Below are positions 1 through 5,803 of a DNA stretch of 8,411 bases, in pieces. The position numbers and the translations under genes are program-made. The stretch's first letter is position 1. Every line of letters begins with the position of its first letter. This DNA comes from DATFCK01 sp045809745 (GTDB lineage Bacteria; Verrucomicrobiota; Verrucomicrobiia; Chthoniobacterales; UBA10450), in assembly GCA_045809745.1 (NCBI GenBank), contig JBJMXE010000150.1, positions 1 to 8,411 of the forward strand, in the 5' to 3' direction. Below the pieces are notes generated by a model. The model searched no databases, was not told the DNA's origin, and worked only from the letters and a program-made list of their open reading frames with translations.

Positions 1-52
1 AAAATATTAACATAAACAAATCTAAAACCATATAACAAAAAAAGAGAAAGTT
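1..52. other. AT-rich stretch at window edge, not continuous with the gene
   Basis: The first 50 bases hold only about 9 G or C, mostly runs of A, whereas everything after about position 55 is clearly GC-richer coding DNA. In the reading frame of the downstream beta-barrel gene this stretch has stops at 8-10 and 23-25. Protein-like sequence resembling the family (I-G-D-L-R-L-T-V) starts only at about 53. The simplest reading is a sequencing or assembly artefact at a contig end. A true junction with foreign AT-rich DNA cannot be excluded. Confidence 0.5.
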
Positions 53-754
53 ATAGGTGATCTTCGGTTGACCGTCAATTCATGGCTGTTCGATCCGGAA
101 TGGCATCACGACGGCAACATCTCGCTTGGGCTCGGCGTGAAAATGCCCACGGGTCAGGACGACGCTAAGGACCTGTTCCATCAACCAACTGGAATCGTAG
201 AGCGACCGGTCGATCCCGCCATCCAACCGGGTGATGGCGGATGGGGCATTGTGGGGCAGTTGGCCGCCTTTCAGAAGGTTTACACAAACCTTTATGCGTA
301 TGCCCAGGGAATTTACCTGAGTAATCCCCGCGATATCAATCACGTGCAACAGCCGACCGGTAACGAGCCGGATTTCACGCTCGGCGAATTCGGTTACATC
401 TTTAATTCCGTTCCGGATCAATACCTGGCGCGCGCTGGCGTGGGTTACCTGATCTGGCCGAAATTCGGGCTGCTGCTGAGCCTGGGCGGCAGGTTGGAAG
501 GCGTGCCGGTCGAAGATTTGATCGGGGATAGCCGAGGCTGGCGGAATGCCGGTTATGCATTTTCAGTCGAGCCCGGAATCGCGATTACCAGAGGCCCGTT
601 TTCTTTTGCCCTAACGGGCCCCGTGGCGGTGCACCGCCACGCGAACAAAAATCTGACGGATGTTAAAGTTTCGAAGCAGCTTGGAGCGGATGTCGGAGGC
701 AATGCCGCGTTCGCCGATTACCTGCTCACCGTCAGCGTCTCGTGGCGCTTTTGA
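53..754 (+). CDS. Outer-membrane beta-barrel protein, N-terminus missing
   Basis: This is the C-terminal part of a probable outer-membrane beta-barrel protein. The readable protein begins IGDLRLTVNSWLFDPEW and continues with GNISLGLGVKMPTGQ, the pattern seen in MetA-pathway/transporter-like barrels (PF13557-type), where a G-[IL]-G-D-[IL]-R strand is followed by a 'slGlGvKlPTG' strand. Alternating hydrophobic strands rich in glycine and aromatic residues follow (for example YLARAGVGYLIWPKFGLLLS and LLLSLGGRLEGVP). The last residues, LLTVSVSWRF, end in phenylalanine, the usual outer-membrane barrel assembly signal. The substrate is unknown. No credible start exists: the first in-frame start codon is TTG at 68, inside the conserved region, and an in-frame stop lies at 23-25, so the gene is truncated by the window edge or broken there. 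It converges on the rlmD-like gene. Family assignment is from memory of motif patterns. Confidence 0.72.
   Translation: MGDLRLTVNSWLFDPEWHHDGNISLGLGVKMPTGQDDAKDLFHQPTGIVERPVDPAIQPGDGGWGIVGQLAAFQKVYTNLYAYAQGIYLSNPRDINHVQQPTGNEPDFTLGEFGYIFNSVPDQYLARAGVGYLIWPKFGLLLSLGGRLEGVPVEDLIGDSRGWRNAGYAFSVEPGIAITRGPFSFALTGPVAVHRHANKNLTDVKVSKQLGADVGGNAAFADYLLTVSVSWRF
593..641. repeat. Two adjacent palindromes inside the barrel gene
   Basis: GGCCCGTT (593-600) pairs with AACGGGCC (613-620) around a 12-base spacer. It is followed at once by a gapless 20-base perfect palindrome, CGTGGCGGTGCACCGCCACG (622-641). Both lie within the coding frame (the second encodes part of P-V-A-V-H-R-H). They could form an mRNA hairpin, a dimer-binding site, or be chance combined with codon constraint. 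Confidence 0.6.
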
Positions 755-799
755 CCGATTGTCCGGATCAAGCGGAGGTGGTGCCAGGAAGCTCCTGTT

Positions 800-823
800 G
801 GTTGCGGCACGAATGTCGCAACC
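800..823. terminator. Strong hairpin between convergent genes
   Basis: GGTTGCGGCA (800-809) pairs with TGTCGCAACC (814-823), with one G-T wobble, around a CGAA loop, giving a 10-bp stem. It lies 46 bases after the barrel stop and 11 bases from the rlmD stop, where a bidirectional terminator would be expected. There is no T-run on either side, so it is not a classical intrinsic terminator. It may protect 3' ends or assist factor-dependent termination. Confidence 0.5.
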
Positions 824-833
824 GAGGCCAGCG

Positions 834-1979
834 TTAGTTGGTTGACAGCGTTAAGTGCGTCAGCACTTCGATTTCGGCGGTCTGCGGAAACATGTCGAAC
901 GGAGTTACCGATTGGATGGAGAATAATCCAGCAAGACGATTCAAATCGCGGGCGAGAGTAGCGGGATTGCAGGAAACATAGATCAGTGTTTGTGGTCGTA
1001 ATTCGGCCATCGTATCGAGCACGCCGGCGCTTAGGCCATCAGCAGGTGGATCAATCAGCACGGTCAGCGACGTGTTACGTTCGTGGCATTGGCCGCTGGC
1101 CAATGGTGTTGTAAACATCGGCGAGCCGCCGATTCCACTCTGGAAGCCGGCGTTCGGTGGTAACTCCAGCTGCAGCAACTTTGTCAGTTCTTCCTCAACG
1201 TCCCCGGCTATATATATCTCTTTGTCCGTCGCGTTCTTGCGTGCTTCTGCTATCGCGAATTTGTCCCAGTCGATTCCAATGATTCGTTGGAATTTGTCGA
1301 TGAGTGCTTTGGCGAAAAAGCCCGAGCCGCAGTAGGTGTCGATCAGGAGATCCTGGCCGGGCGAAATCATACTGATCAGCTGCTGCCGGAGCGCTTCAGC
1401 GACGGCATCGTTTGTCTGGGCGAATATCCGCGGCCCGTTCCCTGCGCGTAAGGCGTAATGTCCATCTTTCGGGTTTGCCGCACGCAGTTCTCGCAGTCCC
1501 TCGTTAACTTCTTTCATCGAGATCGGGCAGCGCTCGATATCAATCAGCCGGTTTGATTCGCGCCGGAAAAAGCCAATCACGCCGTCCTGGACGTGCACGG
1601 TGATTCGATTCCGATATGCGTAATCGTTGGGCGAGGCAACGATCGGCCGAATCGGAGGTTCCGGGATTTTGCCGATGCGCCGAAGAACATCGCGGACCTG
1701 TCGCCATTTTATCTGGAGCTGATGCTCGTAATTGATATGCTGGTAGGCGCACCCGCCGCACCTTGCGAAGTAGGGGCAGACCGGCGCCGTCCGGTGTTCG
1801 GACGCTTGCCGGATATCAACGAGTTCAGCCTCGGCGAACTGCTTTTTCTCCCTAACGATGTCAGCAGTGACCGTTTCGTCGTCGATCGTGAACGGAATGA
1901 AAACCGCCTTACCGTTGTCGCGGCCGACACCTTTTCCGCCGAAGGCGATATCCTCAATCTTTAGTTCTACGGTGCGCAT
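834..1979 (-). CDS. rlmD: 23S rRNA (uracil-C5)-methyltransferase, RlmD/RumA type
   Basis: Predicted SAM-dependent methyltransferase of the TrmA/RumA family that makes 5-methyluridine in 23S rRNA (or possibly tRNA), acting in the cytoplasm. Numbering from the chosen ATG (381 aa), a TRAM RNA-binding domain covers about residues 2-60 (VELKIEDIAFGGKGVGR). Iron-sulfur ligands are Cys68, Cys74 and Cys77 (C-P-Y-F-A-R-C-G-G-C) and Cys151 (E-R-C-P-I). The SAM-binding loop is DTYCGSGFFA (about 214-223), the DPP motif is IDPPADGLS (about 309-317), the catalytic cysteine is Cys337 in VSCNPATLARD, and the probable general base is Glu371 near the C-terminus. The frame opens 17 codons earlier, but those residues do not match the family and overlap the upstream repeat, so ATG at 1979 is preferred; a GGAG lies 13 bases upstream, a loose fit. 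A segment of about 30 residues before the DPP motif looks inserted (see 1071-1165). Exact target uridine, and RlmD versus RlmCD versus TrmA-like, cannot be fixed from sequence alone. Confidence 0.9.
   Translation of the reverse strand: MRTVELKIEDIAFGGKGVGRDNGKAVFIPFTIDDETVTADIVREKKQFAEAELVDIRQASEHRTAPVCPYFARCGGCAYQHINYEHQLQIKWRQVRDVLRRIGKIPEPPIRPIVASPNDYAYRNRITVHVQDGVIGFFRRESNRLIDIERCPISMKEVNEGLRELRAANPKDGHYALRAGNGPRIFAQTNDAVAEALRQQLISMISPGQDLLIDTYCGSGFFAKALIDKFQRIIGIDWDKFAIAEARKNATDKEIYIAGDVEEELTKLLQLELPPNAGFQSGIGGSPMFTTPLASGQCHERNTSLTVLIDPPADGLSAGVLDTMAELRPQTLIYVSCNPATLARDLNRLAGLFSIQSVTPFDMFPQTAEIEVLTHLTLSTN
1071..1165. repeat. Probable in-frame repeat-like insert within rlmD
   Basis: Between GDVEEELTKLL and TVLIDPPADGLS, where RumA-family proteins normally have a short linker, this protein has about 30 extra residues (NAGFQSGIGGSPMF, then TTPLASGQCHERN) of low complexity and unlike the fold. 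The DNA here contains CATTGGCC (1087-1094) and GGCCAATG (1098-1105) around a three-base loop, a perfect hairpin typical of small palindromic repeats. The length keeps the frame and all catalytic motifs on both sides are intact. The edges are approximate, and the insert call rests on remembered family structure. Confidence 0.4.
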
Positions 1980-1989
1980 GAGACGCCGG

Positions 1990-2130
1990 AAGCTCCAAAC
2001 ATCAATACCCAAGCACCAAAGAAGCTCCAATAACCAAGTTCCAATAGCGTCGCGGATAGTAGGCTACTTCCAGCTTGGAATTTGCAGCTGGGTGCTTCTT
2101 TGGGATTTGGCAGCTTGGAAGTTGGAGCTT
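1990..2130. repeat. Long imperfect inverted repeat (REP/MITE-like)
   Basis: A left arm of about 55 bases (1990-2044) is answered by a right arm of about 56 bases (2075-2130). AAGCTCCAA (1990-1998) matches TTGGAGCTT (2122-2130), AAAGAAGC (in the left arm, about 2018-2025) matches GCTTCTTT (about 2094-2101), and TTCCAA (2039-2044) matches TTGGAA (2075-2080). Within the 30-base centre TAGC (2045-2048) and GCTA (2063-2066) can pair as well. Each arm also repeats the words CCAA and AAGCNCC internally. The element ends at the first base of the complemented kinase stop codon and nearly fills the gap before rlmD. No ORF or terminal direct repeat is visible. It resembles extragenic palindromic repeats dispersed through some soil-bacterial genomes; transcribed, it would form a large hairpin between the two genes. 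Confidence 0.75.
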
Positions 2131-4148
2131 TAGAGCGCGTCGTTCATGACGCGATCGATCGCTGCCTCCAGTTTCTCGACCTTGATCGGTTTCACCAAGT
2201 GCGCTGAGAAACCGGCTTCGAGACTCCGCTCAATGTCGACCTTCATCCCGAATCCGCTGATGGCGATGCCCCGAATCGGTTTCATCGCACGCAGGCACGC
2301 GATCAATTCGGTGCCGTTACCGTCGGGCAAGGCGATATCGCTGATCAACAGGTCGAATTGATTCCGGGCCGCCGCTTCCATGGCCGAGCGCACATTTTGC
2401 GCGGAGGCTACCAAATGACCCCGCCGCACTAATAAGCGCTCCAGAGCGGTGCAAGTATCATGATGGTCATCCACCAATAGTATCCGCAGCGAGCGAGCTT
2501 CCGACACGTTCGTCGGTGCCTGAGGTCCTTGTTCGGGAGGTGAAACCGTATTCATCGTGAGCACGAAGGTGGATCCCTTATCGCGCCCTTCGCTCCGGGC
2601 GACCAGGGTCCCACTGTGTGCTTGAGTGAGTGATTTAGAAATCGCGAGGCCGAGGCCCAGTCCACCGAAGCGGGTTTGAAAGGATCGATCGCCTTGCTCA
2701 AACGGGTCGAACATTCGCTGCATCACATCAGGTTCCATCCCGATACCGGTATCGAGGACGCTAATTTCCAGGCTTTGCGGTGATGAATTTGTCGTGGACA
2801 CGGCAATTTCGCCGCCCTCCCTGGTGAATTTGATCGCGTTCTTTAGAAGGTTCCAAATGATCTGCTGAAACTTCGCCGCGTCAGCGCTCACGAAATGCGC
2901 TCCGGCTCGCAGGTTGGAATGAACCCGCAATTTTCCGGCAATGGCCTCGCTCCGGCAAATGTCAATGACATTGGAGATCGCTTCGTGCGCGTCGATCGGG
3001 GCGAAATGTAGTTGTAATTTGTCGCGCGCTATTCGGGTAAGATCCAGCAGATCGTCTATTAACTGACTCTCCAGTTCCACATTTCTCCGGATCATCGTTA
3101 GGGCAGAGCGGGTTTCTTCCGACTGCGTGGGGGCGGATTCGAGGCCGTCCAGTGCGGCAATGACTGGTGTGAGCGGGGTGCGTAGCTCGTGCGAAAGCAT
3201 TGCCAGAAAGTTGTCCTTGGTTCGATTAGCCGCCTCGACCTCGAGCTTTTGCTGTTCAATGGCATTTTCGGATCGCCGCTGTTCCGCCATTCCTGCGGCC
3301 AGGGCCAGCGCGGTAATGGTGGTAAGGACGTTGAAACATTCGAGAATCAGCAACGATTCGTTTGGATCTGGCCGGGCAAATGGGCCGTAGTGGTGGAGCG
3401 TTCCCCACATTGCAATCAGCGCGAGCAGAAATATTCCGGAGGCGGCTTCCCGTTGCGACAAGCGGAATGCACTCCAGACGATGATTGGCCCGAGGATAAA
3501 CGCCACCGGATAATTGAGCCGGCTCAACGACACCCACCCTCCGAACACCACGAGGCTGAGCAAGGCGAGCACCGCCAGTAGCATTGCGACTTCGCGGTCG
3601 CGGGCGGGGTTGAGTTTGTGCGGTGGATTCACCAGCCACAGGATGAGAACAGGGGCGAAAATGATCGCTCCGCTGAAATCGCCTAACCACCAGGTCAGCC
3701 ACACCTGCGGATAGCTTTCCCAATGCACAAATCCAGCGAGGGCCAGGCTGGTCACCCCAATGGATGGGCTGATTATGGCAGCAACTAAGATGGCAAGGGC
3801 GAAGCGGAATACATTCTGGTAGCGTTCGAACGCAGCGGTGCCACCGGCGAAATGGATGACGAGCCAAGCTCCCCCCAGTCCCTCCAGGGTATTACCGCCG
3901 GCAATGCCCAACGACGTAACAATACTTCCGGCCGTGGTCGCATTGACAAGAAATGCCCCGATAAAAATTCCGGGCCAAATTCTGAAGCCAAATACCAACA
4001 GACTAGCCAGCGAAATTGCGGCTGCCGGCCACACCGGCGAAGCGTTTGCCTGCAGAAATGCGAGATGCAGGCCAAGCTTCCCGACCAGGAGATAAATCGC
4101 CGCTACGGCAGCAATGGCCGGAAGCGTGGGAAACCGTCGCAGGTGCAT
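2130..4148 (-). CDS. MASE1 hybrid sensor histidine kinase with C-terminal receiver
   Basis: Membrane sensor kinase of 672 aa. Residues about 8-290 form a MASE1-type integral membrane sensor of about eight helices, with the characteristic ASPVWPAAAISLA (36-48), WPGIFIGAFLVN (58-69) and WWLGDFSGAIIFAPVL (153-168). A short coiled linker (about 290-310) leads to HisKA with the phospho-acceptor His320 in FLAMLSHELRTP. The ATPase domain shows the N box (NLLKNAIKF, Asn437), the G1 box DTGIGM (466-471), the F box DPFEQ (481-485) and the G2 box GGLGLGLA (495-502). The receiver (about 553-668) has acidic residues Asp560/Asp561, phospho-acceptor Asp604 in LLISDIALPDG, Ser631 and Lys653 in LVKPI, so both phosphorelay sites are intact. 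MASE1 ligands are poorly known. No response regulator with a DNA-binding domain is adjacent, so the output partner is elsewhere. The ATG at 4148 has no obvious Shine-Dalgarno but gives the expected MASE1 beginning. Confidence 0.93.
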   Translation of the reverse strand: MHLRRFPTLPAIAAVAAIYLLVGKLGLHLAFLQANASPVWPAAAISLASLLVFGFRIWPGIFIGAFLVNATTAGSIVTSLGIAGGNTLEGLGGAWLVIHFAGGTAAFERYQNVFRFALAILVAAIISPSIGVTSLALAGFVHWESYPQVWLTWWLGDFSGAIIFAPVLILWLVNPPHKLNPARDREVAMLLAVLALLSLVVFGGWVSLSRLNYPVAFILGPIIVWSAFRLSQREAASGIFLLALIAMWGTLHHYGPFARPDPNESLLILECFNVLTTITALALAAGMAEQRRSENAIEQQKLEVEAANRTKDNFLAMLSHELRTPLTPVIAALDGLESAPTQSEETRSALTMIRRNVELESQLIDDLLDLTRIARDKLQLHFAPIDAHEAISNVIDICRSEAIAGKLRVHSNLRAGAHFVSADAAKFQQIIWNLLKNAIKFTREGGEIAVSTTNSSPQSLEISVLDTGIGMEPDVMQRMFDPFEQGDRSFQTRFGGLGLGLAISKSLTQAHSGTLVARSEGRDKGSTFVLTMNTVSPPEQGPQAPTNVSEARSLRILLVDDHHDTCTALERLLVRRGHLVASAQNVRSAMEAAARNQFDLLISDIALPDGNGTELIACLRAMKPIRGIAISGFGMKVDIERSLEAGFSAHLVKPIKVEKLEAAIDRVMNDAL

Positions 4149-4265
4149 CGCGCGACCGCCGGAGCGAATCGAAATAAACCTCTACGCGGATGGCGTGGCA
4201 ACGTCAACCGACCCAAGCCGTAGTTGCCGATCTAGCAACGCCCGGACCTTGGCCTCGAAATGCCG

Positions 4266-4289
4266 GCCGGTTTCGCTCAGCGAACCGGC
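4266..4289 (-). terminator. Hairpin downstream of the TIGR04073-family gene
   Basis: GCCGG (4266-4270) pairs with CCGGC (4285-4289) and TTCG with CGAA inside it, separated by one bulged T, giving a 9-bp stem with a CTCAG loop. It begins 12 bases beyond the stop codon of the secreted-protein gene, reading the minus strand. A T-run is lacking (only TTT shortly after), so it is a candidate terminator or 3'-end stabiliser, sitting before the kinase gene's upstream region. Confidence 0.45.
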
Positions 4290-4301
4290 TGCAGCGGGCA
4301 G

Positions 4302-4709
4302 TTAATAGTCGCGGACGTAAGGGTACTTCGACTCGTTACCCAATTCCGGTGGGAACTCTGAGTAGCCGGCATGTATGTAGGGAATATCGCTCGGCAGCAA
4401 CGGATAATAGCCGTCATGCCACACCGGGAAGGGGAAAGTCAGAATTTCGAGCAAGCCGGCACCATGTCGTGCGGCAGAACGCCACACCCCCCTAACGACG
4501 CCATAACCCGCAGCAGCCGAGTTTCCCTCATCGGTGTTGACCTTTGCTACCGATGTCGTGATCTCGGCGGGCGCGAGGAAGAAATTAGACAGGCCGCGCC
4601 CCAGCTTCCGGGTGGGGCCATAATCGTTAGCCGGCGGGTCCTGGATGTCGGCCAGTAGTGGCAGCGCGCAAGCGGACGTAATGGCGATGATCAGCAAACC
4701 TTGCTTCAT
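4302..4709 (-). CDS. Exosortase-associated secreted protein, TIGR04073 family
   Basis: Small exported protein of 135 aa. A signal peptide is visible at residues 1-20 (two charged or polar residues after Met, then LLIIAI...CALPLLA, with likely cleavage before Asp21). The mature part carries the pattern I associate with the TIGR04073 'exosortase system-associated' family: RKLGRGLSNFFLAPAEI (34-50), KVN (56-58), AAGYGVVRGVWRSAARHGAG (66-85) and LEILTFPFPV (87-96), followed by a Tyr/Pro-rich tail with YYPLLPSDIPYI. The biochemical role of the family is not known; it tends to occur in genomes with exosortase/PEP-CTERM protein sorting. The frame extends 39 codons upstream, overlapping terC, but the ATG at 4709 is chosen for its signal peptide and strong AGGAGGA site. 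It follows terC by 43 bases on the same strand, probably in one operon. Cys14 in SAC is a poor lipobox, so lipoprotein status is doubtful. Confidence 0.82.
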   Translation of the reverse strand: MKQGLLIIAITSACALPLLADIQDPPANDYGPTRKLGRGLSNFFLAPAEITTSVAKVNTDEGNSAAAGYGVVRGVWRSAARHGAGLLEILTFPFPVWHDGYYPLLPSDIPYIHAGYSEFPPELGNESKYPYVRDY

Positions 4710-4715
4710 GGACTG

Positions 4716-4722
4716 TCCTCCT
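4716..4722 (-). promoter_or_regulatory. Strong Shine-Dalgarno deciding the 4709 start
   Basis: Read on the minus strand, AGGAGGA lies about 6-7 bases before the ATG at 4709. It is the only near-consensus ribosome-binding site in the window and fixes the start of the secreted-protein gene against the longer open frame. Confidence 0.85.
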
Positions 4723-4752
4723 GAGACATTAAACAAACGCGCCCGACACAAA

Positions 4753-5703
4753 TCAACTCTTCTTTGTAGCGGCGGTCTCTGCAGCCTGTTTTGTGACCCA
4801 CATCGAGATGCTGATCGTGATCCCAAGGATGGAGACGATTACCAAAAGTGACAGCCAGTTCGGCAGACGAACAAAATCGGCCGCCACCATCTTTAGACCT
4901 ACGAAGGCCAGAACGAACGCCAACCCGGTCTTTAGATAAATGAAGCGGTTTATCAGTTTCGCCAGGAGGAAATAAAGCGATCGCAGACCGAGAATCGCGC
5001 AGATGTTTGAGGTGTAGACAATGAACTGGTCCTGAGTGATCGCGAATACCGCCGGAATGGAGTCCACCGCGAAAACAAGATCCATTAAATCAATGACGAT
5101 TAACACCAATGCCAACGGGGTGAGCACCCAGCGGCCGTCGATGTAGGCTTTGAAGTGTTCGCCGTAAAAGTCGCGCGTAACCGGAATCAACCGTTGGATC
5201 GATTTCATCCACCAAGTGTCGCCAAAATGCGTGTCGCTGGTCTTTCCGAAGAACATCCGCAACGCAGTAATGATCAGAAACGCGCCGAAGAAATACAGGA
5301 TCCAATGGAAGGAAGAGACCAGTGCCACCCCTAACCAGATCATGACGCCGCGCATCACCAGCGCGCCCAAAATTCCCCAGACTAGCACTCGGTGCTGCGC
5401 TTTTCCGGCAACCTTAAAATGCGTGAAGATAAGAACAAAAACGAAGATGTTGTCCACGCTGAGCGAGTATTCGATGACGTAGCCGGTAAAAAAATCGAGC
5501 GCGGCATCGGCGCCTTTCATTTGCCAAACCAGGAGATTGAAACCGAGCGACAGAATTACCCATAGCACGCTGCGCTGGGCCGCTGCGCGCATGCTCAATT
5601 CGCGGTCCCGCCGCTTGAACTGAGCGAGATCAATGATCAGTGCCAGGAAAACGCCGACATGAAATGCAATCCAAAACCAGATGCTTGTCGACACAGCCCG
5701 CAA
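4753..5703 (-). CDS. TerC/Alx-family integral membrane protein (probable metal exporter)
   Basis: Inner-membrane protein of 316 aa in the TerC family. E. coli Alx and related proteins are linked to manganese export and alkaline response; other members accompany tellurite-resistance operons or metallate exported enzymes. About nine hydrophobic segments are visible (roughly 5-28, 44-61, 82-95, 106-128, 131-152, 194-219, 228-249, 258-277, 283-303). Both family hallmarks are present: EYSLSVDNIFVFVLIF (78-93) and DLMDLVFAVDSIPAVFAIT (205-223), whose acidic residues probably bind the metal. Length is normal for Alx-type proteins. The frame begins with TTG at 5703; a GTG at 5694 is an equally good start, and no ATG occurs before residue 38, so the start is uncertain by three residues. 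It is divergent from the GreA-like gene, with only about 100 bases between them, too little for a yybP-ykoY manganese riboswitch, and none is seen. The TIGR04073-family gene follows on the same strand. It is not in a tellurite (ter) cluster. Confidence 0.9.
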   Translation of the reverse strand: MRAVSTSIWFWIAFHVGVFLALIIDLAQFKRRDRELSMRAAAQRSVLWVILSLGFNLLVWQMKGADAALDFFTGYVIEYSLSVDNIFVFVLIFTHFKVAGKAQHRVLVWGILGALVMRGVMIWLGVALVSSFHWILYFFGAFLIITALRMFFGKTSDTHFGDTWWMKSIQRLIPVTRDFYGEHFKAYIDGRWVLTPLALVLIVIDLMDLVFAVDSIPAVFAITQDQFIVYTSNICAILGLRSLYFLLAKLINRFIYLKTGLAFVLAFVGLKMVAADFVRLPNWLSLLVIVSILGITISISMWVTKQAAETAATKKS

Positions 5704-5803
5704 AGACTTTCACGGTCGAGCCGACACCGCAATTGCAAATGCCGCGACCTGAAAGAGTTTTCTCTCGCGTGTGTCCCGGTTCGTCGTAGTTTGTCAACCC
5801 GCC

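Noticed and set aside
1980..2030. Longer rlmD start at 2030 (17 extra residues)
   Set aside because: The extra residues do not resemble the family N-terminus and are encoded by the inverted-repeat arm; the TRAM domain begins directly after the ATG at 1979.
3256..3867. 203-aa open frame antisense to the kinase membrane domain
   Set aside because: It is rich in Arg, Pro, Cys and His with no domain-like pattern, and lies wholly opposite a well-supported gene; it is a GC-driven shadow frame.
4149..4301. tRNA or small RNA gene between the kinase and the secreted-protein gene
   Set aside because: Apart from the hairpin at 4266-4289 there is no cloverleaf pairing or conserved T-loop on either strand.
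4710..4826. Longer start for the TIGR04073-family gene, overlapping terC
   Set aside because: The extension is Arg/Cys-rich, overlaps the terC coding region, and would bury the signal peptide; the ATG at 4709 has a strong Shine-Dalgarno.
5704..5803. yybP-ykoY manganese riboswitch or shared promoter between terC and the greA-like gene
   Set aside because: The gap is too short for the riboswitch and lacks its conserved hairpins; TTGCAA at 5733 has no acceptable -10 partner.
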